From contig OZ251509.1 of assembly GCA_965242855.1 (NCBI GenBank), positions 2,728,001 to 2,792,000 of the forward strand: a stretch of 64,000 bases of DNA. The letters are read 5' to 3'. Made by a program: the position numbers and the translations under genes. The stretch's first letter is position 1. Each line of letters starts with the position of its first letter. Of the stretch, positions 18,029 to 25,837 are shown one piece after another. The notes under the pieces were generated by a model. The model did not search any database. It saw only the letters and a program-made list of their open reading frames with translations, and was not told the DNA's origin. This DNA comes from WTGU01 sp965242855 (GTDB taxonomy: Bacteria > Pseudomonadota > Alphaproteobacteria > UBA828).

Positions 18029-18463
18029 TCAGGAGAGCTTGGCGACGCGCCGGCCGTGGCGCCCGCCCTCGAAAGCCGTGTCGAGAAAGGTCATCAGGCA
18101 TTTGCGGGCGGTGTCTTCCGGGATGCGGCGCGCGCCGAGGGCGAGGACGTTCGCGTCGTTGTGGGCGCGCGCCAGCCGCGCCGCCTCCTCGTCGTGGCAG
18201 AGTGCGCCGCGCACCGCGCGGCTGCGATTGACGGCGATGCTCATGCCGATGCCGCTCCCGCAGATCAGGACGCCGCGCTCCGCGCGTCCGGCCTCGATCG
18301 CCCGCGCCAGGGCGCGCGCGTAGTCGGGATAATCGACCGCGCCGCCGTCGTCCGGACCGAGATCGAGGACGGCATGGCCGCGCGCCTCCAGGTCGGCACG
18401 CAACGCCGCCTTGAGCCCGACCCCCGCGTGGTCGGAAGCGATCGCGATTCTCTTGTTCGGCAT
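18029..18463 (-). CDS. rpiB: ribose-5-phosphate isomerase B
   Basis: Interconverts ribose 5-phosphate and ribulose 5-phosphate; the latter is a riboflavin precursor. 144 residues from the ATG at 18463 (KRIAIASDHAGVGLKAAL). The LICGSGIGMSIAVNR loop with the active-site Cys and the HNDANVLALGARR segment identify RpiB. It heads the minus-strand run through glyA, nrdR and the rib genes and faces mucR across about 180 bases. Confidence 0.95.
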   Translation of the reverse strand: MPNKRIAIASDHAGVGLKAALRADLEARGHAVLDLGPDDGGAVDYPDYARALARAIEAGRAERGVLICGSGIGMSIAVNRSRAVRGALCHDEEAARLARAHNDANVLALGARRIPEDTARKCLMTFLDTAFEGGRHGRRVAKLS

Positions 18464-18527
18464 GGGTGCGTCGCGACGGCATTCGACGGACGGCCGCGCA
18501 CGTACCGGCGGTCGTCCGGGCCAATGC

Positions 18528-18558
18528 TTGACAATCTTTCCGGCACCGTCAATATATC
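18528..18558 (+). promoter_or_regulatory. mucR promoter
   Basis: TTGACA at 18528-18533 is followed after 17 bases by AATATA (18551-18556), overlapping TATATC at 18553-18558. The tract around it is the most A/T-rich stretch of this intergenic region, the kind of DNA MucR-type regulators bind, so autoregulation is plausible. That is inference from the family. Confidence 0.6.
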
Positions 18559-18647
18559 TATCGCTCACGAATCCAGTCGATAACAGTAAAACATCGGATA
18601 TGAGCGATCAAATCGAAAATCCCGGCCGGAACTAGGACCTGCTGCGG

Positions 18648-19043
18648 ATGACGGTGGACGTGGTGGCCGCCTATGTGAGCAACAACGCGGTCTCCTCGGC
18701 CGAGCTGCCGGACCTCATTCGCGACGTCCACGCCTCCCTGCGGCAGACCCAGAGCGGCACGGCGGCGGCGGAGAAGCCGAAACCCGCCATCCCGATCAAG
18801 AAATCGGTGACGCCCGACTTCGTGATCTGCCTGGAGGACGGCCGGAAACTGAAAATGCTTAAGCGCCACTTGCGCACGACCTATGGGATGACGCCCGATC
18901 AATATCGGGCGCGATGGGGGCTCGATCCCGACTACCCGATGGTCGCGCCCAATTACGCCAAGCGGCGCTCCGAGTTCGCGAAGGAGATCGGCCTTGGACA
19001 GAAGCGGGTGCCGCAGCAGCAGCGCAAGCGCGCGGCCAAGTGA
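18648..19043 (+). CDS. mucR: MucR/Ros family transcriptional regulator
   Basis: A 131-residue alphaproteobacterial zinc-finger regulator that binds A/T-rich DNA and controls many surface and virulence genes. The hallmark segments are PIKKSVTPDFVICLEDGRKLKMLKRHLRTTYGMTPDQYRARW and DYPMVAPNYAKRRSEFAKEIGLG; the Ros-type finger lies in the CLEDG...H...H part. An in-frame ATG at 18600 would encode MSDQIENPGRN, then a TAG at 18633-18635, then DLLR joining the conserved MTVDVVAAYVSNNAV. The usual N-terminus thus seems cut by an amber codon and translation must start at 18648, where AGGAC (18634-18638) can serve as ribosome-binding site. Confidence 0.9.
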   Translation: MTVDVVAAYVSNNAVSSAELPDLIRDVHASLRQTQSGTAAAEKPKPAIPIKKSVTPDFVICLEDGRKLKMLKRHLRTTYGMTPDQYRARWGLDPDYPMVAPNYAKRRSEFAKEIGLGQKRVPQQQRKRAAK

Positions 19044-19053
19044 GAGGCGCGGA

Positions 19054-19989
19054 TCAACCGGCCCGCCCGCGCCCGGTCGTCGTCACGAGGAAGAGGCCGG
19101 CGAACATCAGCACGACCGCGCCCCATATCCAGGCGCTCGGCGCGTCGCCGAAGAACCAGATACCGAAGCCCATGCCGGCGAGCGTGGCGATGTAGTTGAC
19201 GGTCGAGAATATCACCGGGCCGGCCCGGCGGATCACCTCGAGGACCAGGTAGAAGGAGACGCAGTTGTTGGCCATGGCGCCGAGTGTCGCCCCGTGGCCG
19301 ACGCCGAACGCCCCGCCAAAGGCCCACCACTCTCCGCTTGCCGCCATCACCAGGAACGCATATCCCGCAGACGCCAGCATGAGCCCGCCGGCCAGCGGCA
19401 AGGAGCCGGTCTCCGGCGGCCGCCAGCGCGCGATCAGCACGGCGTTGACGGCGTAGGAAAGCGACGGGACGAGGCCGAGCGCCACCCAGCCCGCCATGCC
19501 CGGTGCCGGAAGGCTTGCCCGGGGCACGAGTACCAGCAGGATGCCGGCAAACCCGAGCAGGATCCCGCCGAAGCGGAACGGGTGGAAGCGGTCGAGCCGG
19601 AGCGCCAGCGCCAGCGCATAGACCATGATCGGCACCAGGGCCATGCCCAGCGCGAGCAGGCTCGCGGGCACCTTCGGCCCGAGCCAGGCGAGCAGCAGGT
19701 AGGGGAAGGCGAGGTTCAGCGCGCCGGTGGCGAGAAAGATGCGGATATGGGGGAAATCGAGCGGCGGCAGCCGCCGCAGCGCGGCCGCCATGACCATGAG
19801 CGCGGCGCCCCCGCCGAGCGACTGCCAGAAGACGTAAGACGCGAAGGGCACACCGCCGGTCGTCGCGAAGCGGTTGAGCGAAACCGCGAGCGCGAAGGAA
19901 ACGCCGAGGACGAACAGCATGCCGAGCGTGACGGGGTCGGCGCGGGCGGCGGCCCCGGACTCTCCGGCGGGGCACGGGTCGGCGGGCAT
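19054..19989 (-). CDS. DMT-superfamily (EamA) transporter
   Basis: A 311-residue inner-membrane protein with about ten hydrophobic helices in two EamA halves, the drug/metabolite transporter pattern (VTLGMLFVLGVSFALAVSLNRF at the start, GAMANNCVSFYLVLEVIRRAGPVIFSTVNYIATLAGMGFG in the second half). Members export amino acids or metabolites; the substrate here is unknown. The start at 19989 puts a short polar tail before the first helix. It is convergent with mucR and divergent from gcdH. Confidence 0.85.
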   Translation of the reverse strand: MPADPCPAGESGAAARADPVTLGMLFVLGVSFALAVSLNRFATTGGVPFASYVFWQSLGGGAALMVMAAALRRLPPLDFPHIRIFLATGALNLAFPYLLLAWLGPKVPASLLALGMALVPIMVYALALALRLDRFHPFRFGGILLGFAGILLVLVPRASLPAPGMAGWVALGLVPSLSYAVNAVLIARWRPPETGSLPLAGGLMLASAGYAFLVMAASGEWWAFGGAFGVGHGATLGAMANNCVSFYLVLEVIRRAGPVIFSTVNYIATLAGMGFGIWFFGDAPSAWIWGAVVLMFAGLFLVTTTGRGRAG

Positions 19990-20074
19990 CGGCGGAACCT
20001 CCCGGAGATCGCGGCGCGCGGGCTTGGTGCGCCCCGGCGCGAATGCTACAACGGCGCCTCTCCGGGAGAGAATC

Positions 20075-21289
20075 ATGGGCCAGACCGCAGCAGCAGCCAA
20101 GGCCGCCCCGCCCCCCACGAAGCCGGCCTTCCGGTGGGACGATCCGTTCCTGCTCGACGACCAGCTCCGTGAAGACGAAAGACTGGTGCGGGACACGGCG
20201 CGCGGTTACGCCCGGGAAAAGCTGATGCCGCGCATCCTCGAGGCCAACCGCCACGAGCGCTTCGACGTCGAGATCATGCGCGAGATGGGTGCTTTGGGCC
20301 TTCTGGGCGCGACCGTCAAGGGCTACGGCTGCGCCGGAGTCGGCTATGTCGCCTACGGCCTCTCGGCGCGGGAGGTGGAGGCGGCCGATTCCGGCTACCG
20401 CTCGGCCATGAGCGTGCAATCGAGCCTCGTGATGTATCCCATCGACGCCTACGGCACGCGCGCGCAGAAGGAGCGCTGGTTGCCCCGCCTGGCAGCCGGC
20501 GAGGCGATCGGTTGCTTTGGCCTGACCGAACCCGACTTCGGCTCCGATCCGGGCGGCATGGCCACCCGCGCGCGCGCCGCGGACGGCGGCTTTCGCCTCT
20601 CCGGCGCGAAGACCTGGATCACCCATTCCCCCATCTCCGACGTGTTCGTGGTCTGGGCGAAGGACGACCGGGGCACGATCCGGGGCTACCTGCTGGAGCG
20701 GGACATGGCGGGGCTGACGACGCCGAAGATCGAGGGCAAATTCGCGCTGCGCGCCTCGCCCACGGGCATGATTCAGATGGACGATGTGTTCGTCCCGGCG
20801 GAGAACGAGCTTCCCGGCGCGAGCGGCCTCGCGGGGCCGTTCCGCTGTCTCAACCGGGCGCGGCTCGGCATCGCCTGGGGCGCGCTGGGCGCCGCCGAGT
20901 TCTGCTGGCGCGCCGCGCGCGACTACACCCTCGAGCGCACGCAGTTCGGCAAGCCGCTGGCGGCCAACCAGCTCGTCCAGAAGAAGCTCGCCGACATGCA
21001 GACGGAGATCGCCATCGGCCTGCAAGCCTGCCTCCGCGTGGCCCGGCTCTTCGACGAGGGCCGCGCGACGCCGGAGATGATCTCCCTGGTGAAGCGCAAT
21101 TCGTGCGGCAAGGCGCTGGAGATCGCCCGCGCCGCCCGCGACATGCACGGCGGCAATGGAATCAGCGACGAGTATCACGTGATCCGCCACGTCATGAACC
21201 TGGAAGCGGTCAACACCTACGAGGGTACGCACGACATCCATGCCCTGATCCTGGGCCGGGCGCAGACCGGCATCCAAGCCTTCGCCTGA
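20075..21289 (+). CDS. gcdH: glutaryl-CoA dehydrogenase-like acyl-CoA dehydrogenase
   Basis: FAD enzyme expected to oxidise and decarboxylate glutaryl-CoA to crotonyl-CoA in lysine/tryptophan breakdown. 404 residues from the ATG at 20075, which follows GGGAGAGA. Acyl-CoA dehydrogenase blocks: CFGLTEPDFGSDPGGM, TWITHSPISDVFVVWAK, ERTQFGKPLAANQLVQKKLADMQTE and the C-terminal NLEAVNTYEGTHDIHALILGRAQTG, where the Glu in YEGTHD is the catalytic base of the GcdH branch. otnK starts 3 bases after its stop codon, so the genes are co-transcribed, an unusual partnership. Confidence 0.9.
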   Translation: MGQTAAAAKAAPPPTKPAFRWDDPFLLDDQLREDERLVRDTARGYAREKLMPRILEANRHERFDVEIMREMGALGLLGATVKGYGCAGVGYVAYGLSAREVEAADSGYRSAMSVQSSLVMYPIDAYGTRAQKERWLPRLAAGEAIGCFGLTEPDFGSDPGGMATRARAADGGFRLSGAKTWITHSPISDVFVVWAKDDRGTIRGYLLERDMAGLTTPKIEGKFALRASPTGMIQMDDVFVPAENELPGASGLAGPFRCLNRARLGIAWGALGAAEFCWRAARDYTLERTQFGKPLAANQLVQKKLADMQTEIAIGLQACLRVARLFDEGRATPEMISLVKRNSCGKALEIARAARDMHGGNGISDEYHVIRHVMNLEAVNTYEGTHDIHALILGRAQTGIQAFA

Positions 21290-21292
21290 ACC

Positions 21293-22579
21293 ATGGCGAG
21301 GCGCCGAGCCGGGGGGCCGCTGCTCGGCGCCGTCGCCGACGACCTGACGGGCGCGACCGACCTCTGCAACACCCTCGTCGCGCAAGGGATGCGCACCGTG
21401 CAGGCGATCGGTGTCCCCGACTCCGAAACCGCGGTGCCGGATGCCGACGCCGTGGTGGTGGCGCTCAAATCGCGCACCGTCGCGCCGGCCAGGGCGGTGC
21501 GCGACTCGCGGGCGGCGCTCAGCTGGCTCAGACGCGGCGGCGCCCGCCAGATATTCTTCAAATACTGCTCGACCTTCGATTCGACGAGCCGCGGCAATAT
21601 CGGACCGGTCGGCGACGCCTTGCTCGATGCTCTCGACGGCAGGCTGACCATCGCCTGCCCGGCCTTCCCGGCCAACGGGCGGACCGTCTACAAGGGCCAC
21701 CTGTTCGTGGGCGACGTGCTGCTCGCGAAGTCGGGGATGCGCAACCACCCGCTCACGCCGATGCGGGAGTCCGATCTCGTCAAGGTGCTGGGCGCGCAAA
21801 CGCGGCGCGCCGTCGGGCTCGTCGGGTACGAAACCGTCCGCGAGGGGGTGGGTGCCATCCGCGCCGCGCTCGATGCGTTGCGGAAGGCCGGGATTGGATA
21901 CGCGGTCGTCGATGCCGTCGAGGACGCGGACCTGACCGCGATCGGCGCGGCCTGTGCCGGGCTGCCGTTGGTCACCGGCGGTTCCGGCGTCGCCATGGGG
22001 TTGCCGGCGAACTATCGGGAGGCCGGGCTTCTCGTGTCGGACGGAGAGGCCGCCGCCTTGCCCGCGGCTTCCGGCCACGCGGCGGTGATCGCCGGAAGCT
22101 GCTCCGAAGCCACTCTCGTCCAGATCGAACGCATGCGAGCGCGGCGCCCGGCGTTCTTCGTCGATGCCGAGGCCCTCGCCGCGCGCAAGCGGGTCGCCGA
22201 CGCCGCGCTCGCCTGGGCCGGGCCGCTCCTCGCCGACGGCCCCGTCCTGATCTATGCCAGCGCCGCGTCGCGCCGGGTCAAGCGCATTCAGCGGCGGCTC
22301 GGCGTCGCGCGCTCCGGCGCCATGGTCGAGCGCTGCCTGGCGCGCGTCGCGGCCGGCCTGGTCGAGGCCGGCGTCGGGCGGCTGGTGGTGGCGGGCGGGG
22401 AGACGGCGGGCGCCGTGGTCGGCGCGCTCGGTATCCGGGCGCTGCGCATCGGGCCGGAAATCGAACCGGGCGTGCCCTGGACGACGAGCGTCAGTGCCCC
22501 CAGGCTCCATCTGGCGCTCAAGTCCGGCAATTTCGGCGGCCCGGACTTCTTCGCCAGGGCGTTCGAGGTTCTGTCGTGA
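21293..22579 (+). CDS. otnK: 3-oxo-tetronate kinase, DUF1537 family
   Basis: Phosphorylates a four-carbon 3-oxo acid sugar at C4. 428 residues in the two-domain DUF1537 architecture: the N-terminal substrate domain starts GAVADDLTGATDLCNTL and contains FFKYCSTFDSTSRGNIGPVGDALLD and the CPAFPANGRTVYKGHLFV block; the C-terminal nucleotide-binding domain has VAGGETAGAVVGALG and LALKSGNFGGPDFF. It is coupled to otnC by a GTGA overlap, so the pair is the standard kinase-decarboxylase module. The specific tetronate cannot be told from sequence. Confidence 0.88.
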   Translation: MARRRAGGPLLGAVADDLTGATDLCNTLVAQGMRTVQAIGVPDSETAVPDADAVVVALKSRTVAPARAVRDSRAALSWLRRGGARQIFFKYCSTFDSTSRGNIGPVGDALLDALDGRLTIACPAFPANGRTVYKGHLFVGDVLLAKSGMRNHPLTPMRESDLVKVLGAQTRRAVGLVGYETVREGVGAIRAALDALRKAGIGYAVVDAVEDADLTAIGAACAGLPLVTGGSGVAMGLPANYREAGLLVSDGEAAALPAASGHAAVIAGSCSEATLVQIERMRARRPAFFVDAEALAARKRVADAALAWAGPLLADGPVLIYASAASRRVKRIQRRLGVARSGAMVERCLARVAAGLVEAGVGRLVVAGGETAGAVVGALGIRALRIGPEIEPGVPWTTSVSAPRLHLALKSGNFGGPDFFARAFEVLS

Positions 22580-23208
22580 GAGAGGCGGCGCTGCGCGAGC
22601 GGATCGCGCGGCACGGCGAATCCCTGTTCGCCCGCGGCTTCGGCTGCGGCGCCTCGGGCAACATCAGCGCGATGCTCGACGACGGCCTGCTCGTCACCCC
22701 GACCAATTCCTGCCTCGGCCGGCTCGACCCGGGGCGGATCGCGAAGCTCGGGCCGGACGGCGGCCATCTCTCCGGCGACCCGCCCTCCAAGGAAGCGTTT
22801 CTGCACCATGCGATGTATCGAGAGAGGCCCGAGGCGCGCGCCATCGTGCATCTGCACAGCACCCACGCAGTCGCCGTTTCCTGCCTGTCCGACGTCGACC
22901 CGGCGGACGTGCTGCCGCCGATCACCGCCTATTACGTGATGCGGGTCGGACGGCTGCCGCTAGTCCCCTACTACCGGCCCGGCGACCGCGCGTTGGCGGG
23001 GGCGGTGCGCGGCTTCGCCCGCGCGCATCATGCCGTCCTACTCGCCAACCACGGCCCCGTGGTGGCCGGGACCGCGCTCGACGAGGCGGTTTATGCCGCC
23101 GAGGAGCTCGAGGAGACGGCGAAGCTGCACCTGCTGCTGCGCGGCGCGGCGGTGCGCACGCTCACCGATGGCCAAGTCGCCGAACTGAGGCAGGCGTTCC
23201 CGACCTGA
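22576..23208 (+). CDS. otnC: 3-oxo-tetronate 4-phosphate decarboxylase (class II aldolase family)
   Basis: Decarboxylates 3-oxo-tetronate 4-phosphate to dihydroxyacetone phosphate. 210 residues from GTG 22576, overlapping the otnK stop by 4 bases. The class II aldolase/adducin fold is shown by GFGCGASGNISAMLDDGLLVTPTNS, PSKEAFLHHAMYRERPEARAIVHLHSTHAVA (zinc histidines in HLHSTH) and LLANHGPVVAG (third zinc His). No tetronate dehydrogenase, isomerase or transporter lies nearby, so the entry steps must be encoded elsewhere. Confidence 0.88.
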   Translation: MREAALRERIARHGESLFARGFGCGASGNISAMLDDGLLVTPTNSCLGRLDPGRIAKLGPDGGHLSGDPPSKEAFLHHAMYRERPEARAIVHLHSTHAVAVSCLSDVDPADVLPPITAYYVMRVGRLPLVPYYRPGDRALAGAVRGFARAHHAVLLANHGPVVAGTALDEAVYAAEELEETAKLHLLLRGAAVRTLTDGQVAELRQAFPT

Positions 23209-23275
23209 GCGCGTGCCGGTCGGCGCGCTTCCGTGCGCGGGCCTGGAAATTCGCCCATTCTGTGGGAAGTGCGGT

Positions 23276-23713
23276 TTAAGCCGCCTCGGACTCCGTGGCC
23301 TCTTCCGCGTCTTCGTCGACCGGAACCGGACCGGAGTCCTTGCCCTTCTCCGCCTCGTCCCGGTCGACCAGCTCGATGAGGGCCATCGGTGCCGAATCGC
23401 CGTAGCGGAAGCCGGCCTTCAGCACGCGGGTGTAGCCGCCCGGCCGCTCGGTGTAGCGGGGTCCCAGGGTATCGAACAGCTTGCGCACCACCGTTTCGTC
23501 GTTGAGATAGCCGAGCGCCTGACGGCGCGCGTGAAGATCGCCGCGCTTGCCGAGCGTGATCATCCGCTCGACGACCCCGCGCAGGGCCTTCGCCTTGGGA
23601 AGCGTGGTCCTGATCTGCTCGTGTTTGAGCAACGCGGTCGCCATGTTCCGGAACATCGCGCGGCGATGGCTCGACGTTCGATTCAGCTTGCGTCCGCCGT
23701 GGCGGTGGCGCAT
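23276..23713 (-). CDS. rplQ: 50S ribosomal protein L17
   Basis: Large-subunit protein L17, 145 residues. The N-terminus RHRHGGRKLNRTSSHRRAMFRNM is diagnostic and YTRVLKAGFRYGDSAPMALIELV is the conserved core. The C-terminal 30 residues are an acidic extension (EDAEEATESEAA), common in alphaproteobacteria. It is last in the rpsM-rpsK-rpoA-rplQ unit and converges with otnC. Confidence 0.98.
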   Translation of the reverse strand: MRHRHGGRKLNRTSSHRRAMFRNMATALLKHEQIRTTLPKAKALRGVVERMITLGKRGDLHARRQALGYLNDETVVRKLFDTLGPRYTERPGGYTRVLKAGFRYGDSAPMALIELVDRDEAEKGKDSGPVPVDEDAEEATESEAA

Positions 23714-23753
23714 GGCCGGTCTCCTCCGAAGGCCCGCGAAGCGGCACCCTCGG

Positions 23754-24767
23754 TCAGTAGGGCTCGTCGACCTTCCTGGCCAGCTCCTCGATGTTCTCGG
23801 GCGGCCAGTCGCCGATCTCCATGCCGAGATGGAGGCCCATGTCGGCAAGCACTTCCTTGATTTCGTTGAGGGATTTACGTCCGAAATTGGGCGTTCGCAG
23901 CATTTTGGACTCGGAGTGCTGCACGAGGTCGCCGATATAGATGATGTTGTCGTTCTTGAGGCAGTTGGCGGAGCGGACCGAGAGTTCCAGCTCGTCGACC
24001 TTGCGCAACAGGTTGGGGTTGAACGCCGGCTCGACCGCGCCCTCATGGCTAGGCAGCGCCCGCGGCTCATCGAAGTTGACGAAGAGCTGGACCTGATCCT
24101 GGAGGATGCGTGCCGCCAGCGCCACGGCGTCGTCCGGGGCAACGGTTCCGTTGGTCTCGACCTGCATCGTGAGCTTGTCCAGGTCAGTCTGTTGGCCTAC
24201 GCGGGTGTTCTCCACCTTGCAGGCAACCTTCTTAACCGGGCTGTAGAGCGCATCGACCGGGATCAACCCGATCGGTGCGTCCTCGGGCCGGTTTTGCTCA
24301 GCAGGGACGTAGCCCTTGCCGGTGTGGACCGTGAATTCCATGTCGATTTCGGCGTTCTCGTCGAGCGTGCAGATGACGACATCCGGATCAACGATCTCAA
24401 TGCCGTGGCCGGCCTCGATCCGCGACGCGGTGATTTCACCGGGCCCGGAGGCCTTGAGCGTCATTCGCTTCGGCCCCTCCCCGTGCATACGGAGCGCGAG
24501 CTGCTTCACGTTGAGGACGATATCGGTGATGTCCTCGCGCACCCCCGGCAGCGACGAGAACTCGTGCAGCACGCCGTTGATCTGCAACGACGTGACCGAC
24601 GCGCCCTGCAACGACGACAGCAGGACGCGGCGCAGCGCGTTGCCGAGCGTCATGCCGAAGCCGCGCTCGAGCGGCTCGGCCACGATGCGGGCGCCGTGCT
24701 TCCCGTCGCCCTCCGGCGTCACCTCGAGTTTCGACGGCTTGATGAGTTCCTGCCAGTTCTTCTGCAT
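23754..24767 (-). CDS. rpoA: DNA-directed RNA polymerase, alpha subunit
   Basis: Alpha subunit of RNA polymerase, 337 residues. The N-terminal assembly domain shows EPLERGFGMTLGNALRRVLLSSLQGASVT and the C-terminal domain shows ELSVRSANCLKNDNIIYIGDLVQ and GRKSLNEIKEVLADMGLHLGM, the region that contacts UP elements and regulators. It follows rpsK by 84 bases. Confidence 0.98.
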   Translation of the reverse strand: MQKNWQELIKPSKLEVTPEGDGKHGARIVAEPLERGFGMTLGNALRRVLLSSLQGASVTSLQINGVLHEFSSLPGVREDITDIVLNVKQLALRMHGEGPKRMTLKASGPGEITASRIEAGHGIEIVDPDVVICTLDENAEIDMEFTVHTGKGYVPAEQNRPEDAPIGLIPVDALYSPVKKVACKVENTRVGQQTDLDKLTMQVETNGTVAPDDAVALAARILQDQVQLFVNFDEPRALPSHEGAVEPAFNPNLLRKVDELELSVRSANCLKNDNIIYIGDLVQHSESKMLRTPNFGRKSLNEIKEVLADMGLHLGMEIGDWPPENIEELARKVDEPY

Positions 24768-24851
24768 GGCGCTGAAACACCCCGTATGATTCGGCGTCGT
24801 TCGCCCGCCCGCGGGCGCGGCGGACGAGCGCCGCGCGGCGGGAAACGATGA

Positions 24852-25238
24852 TCAGACGCGCCGCCTCTTGGGCGGCCGGCATCCGTTGTGCGGGATCGGC
24901 GTGACGTCGCGGATCGCCGTGATCGTGAAGCCCGCGCTTTGCAGCGCCCGCAGCGCCGATTCGCGCCCGGAGCCTGGCCCCTTGACCTCGACCTCGAGGG
25001 ATTTGACGCCGTGCTCGGCCGCCTTGCGCCCCGCTTCCTCGGCCGCCATCTGGGCGGCGTAGGGCGTCGACTTGCGCGAACCGCGGAAGCCCATGCTTCC
25101 CGCCGACGACCAGGCGATGGCGTTGCCCTGTACGTCGGTGATGGTGATCATGGTGCTGTTGAACGTGGCGCTGACGTGGGCGATCCCCGAGGAGATGTTC
25201 TTGCGCTCGCGGCGCCGCGTTCGCGTCGGCTTGGCCAT
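24852..25238 (-). CDS. rpsK: 30S ribosomal protein S11
   Basis: Small-subunit protein S11, 128 residues, in the platform of the 30S subunit. GIAHVSATFNSTMITITDVQGNAIAWSSAG, GSRKSTPYAAQMAAE and the C-terminal DVTPIPHNGCRPPKRRRV are diagnostic. It lies 18 bases after rpsM. Confidence 0.98.
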   Translation of the reverse strand: MAKPTRTRRRERKNISSGIAHVSATFNSTMITITDVQGNAIAWSSAGSMGFRGSRKSTPYAAQMAAEEAGRKAAEHGVKSLEVEVKGPGSGRESALRALQSAGFTITAIRDVTPIPHNGCRPPKRRRV

Positions 25239-25256
25239 CGTGGGCGACCCTCGTCC

Positions 25257-25625
25257 CTATTTCTTCTTGCCGGCGATCGGGCGGGCGGGGCCCTTTCGCG
25301 TCCGCGCGTTGGTATGGGTCCGCTGCCCGCGCACCGGCAGGCCGCGGCGGTGCCGGAGGCCGCGGTAGGTCCCGAGATCCATCAGGCGCTTGACGTTCAT
25401 CGCGACCTCGCGGCGCAGGTCGCCCTCGACCACGTATTCCCGGTCGATCACTTCGCGGATGTGGATGACTTCGGCGTCGCCGAGCTGGCTCACGCGCTTC
25501 TCGCGCGGCAGCCCGACCGTTTCGCGAATCTGCCGGGCCTTGGTGCGCCCGATCCCGTGAATGTAAGTGAGCGCGATCTCCACCCGCTTGTTCGTCGGGA
25601 TGTTCACGCCGGCGATACGAGCCAC
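25257..25625 (-). CDS. rpsM: 30S ribosomal protein S13
   Basis: Small-subunit protein S13, 122 residues, in the 30S head. The start is GTG 25625: homology begins there (ARIAGVNIPTNKRVEIALTYIHGIG) and GGGGAGG lies 8 bases upstream; the frame is open further up but that is non-coding. The C-terminus LRHRRGLPVRGQRTHTNARTRKGPAR is diagnostic. In most proteobacteria secY and adk lie upstream, but here dusA does, so this is a separated piece of the ribosomal supercluster with its own promoter. Confidence 0.98.
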   Translation of the reverse strand: MARIAGVNIPTNKRVEIALTYIHGIGRTKARQIRETVGLPREKRVSQLGDAEVIHIREVIDREYVVEGDLRREVAMNVKRLMDLGTYRGLRHRRGLPVRGQRTHTNARTRKGPARPIAGKKK

Positions 25626-25694
25626 CCTGGAGCCTCCCCATGGCACGAAGGGCGCGCGACAATGGCTCCGCCGCGCGCCCCGAACGGCGAGCAG

Positions 25695-25723
25695 ATTATC
25701 GCCGCCCCGGGCATCCGAGTCAA
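25695..25723 (-). promoter_or_regulatory. promoter of the rpsM-rpsK-rpoA-rplQ operon
   Basis: On the minus strand TTGACT (25723-25718) and GATAAT (25700-25695) are separated by exactly 17 bases, close to the sigma-70 consensus. The predicted start lies about 60 bases before rpsM. A strong dedicated promoter fits a ribosomal unit disconnected from spc. Confidence 0.8.
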
Positions 25724-25759
25724 CGCCGGTTTCGGCGCTCCGGCGCGCGGGCCTGCGGG

Positions 25760-25820
25760 TCTTCGGAGCCACGGTCGCGCGGAACGCAAGCAAGAATGCG
25801 GGCCGGGAGACCCGCGCACC
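25760..25820. repeat. dispersed intergenic palindromic element
   Basis: The stretch ends in TGCGGGCCGGGAGACCCGCG followed by CACC (25797-25820), an imperfect palindrome. It matches 35097-35119 at all but two of the first 23 positions, and the upstream portion (TCTTC-G-GCC and a CGGTC-like core) also resembles the copy at 35028-35119. It lies between dusA and the rpsM promoter. Confidence 0.6.
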
Positions 25821-25837
25821 GAGAAAATCCCGATGGA

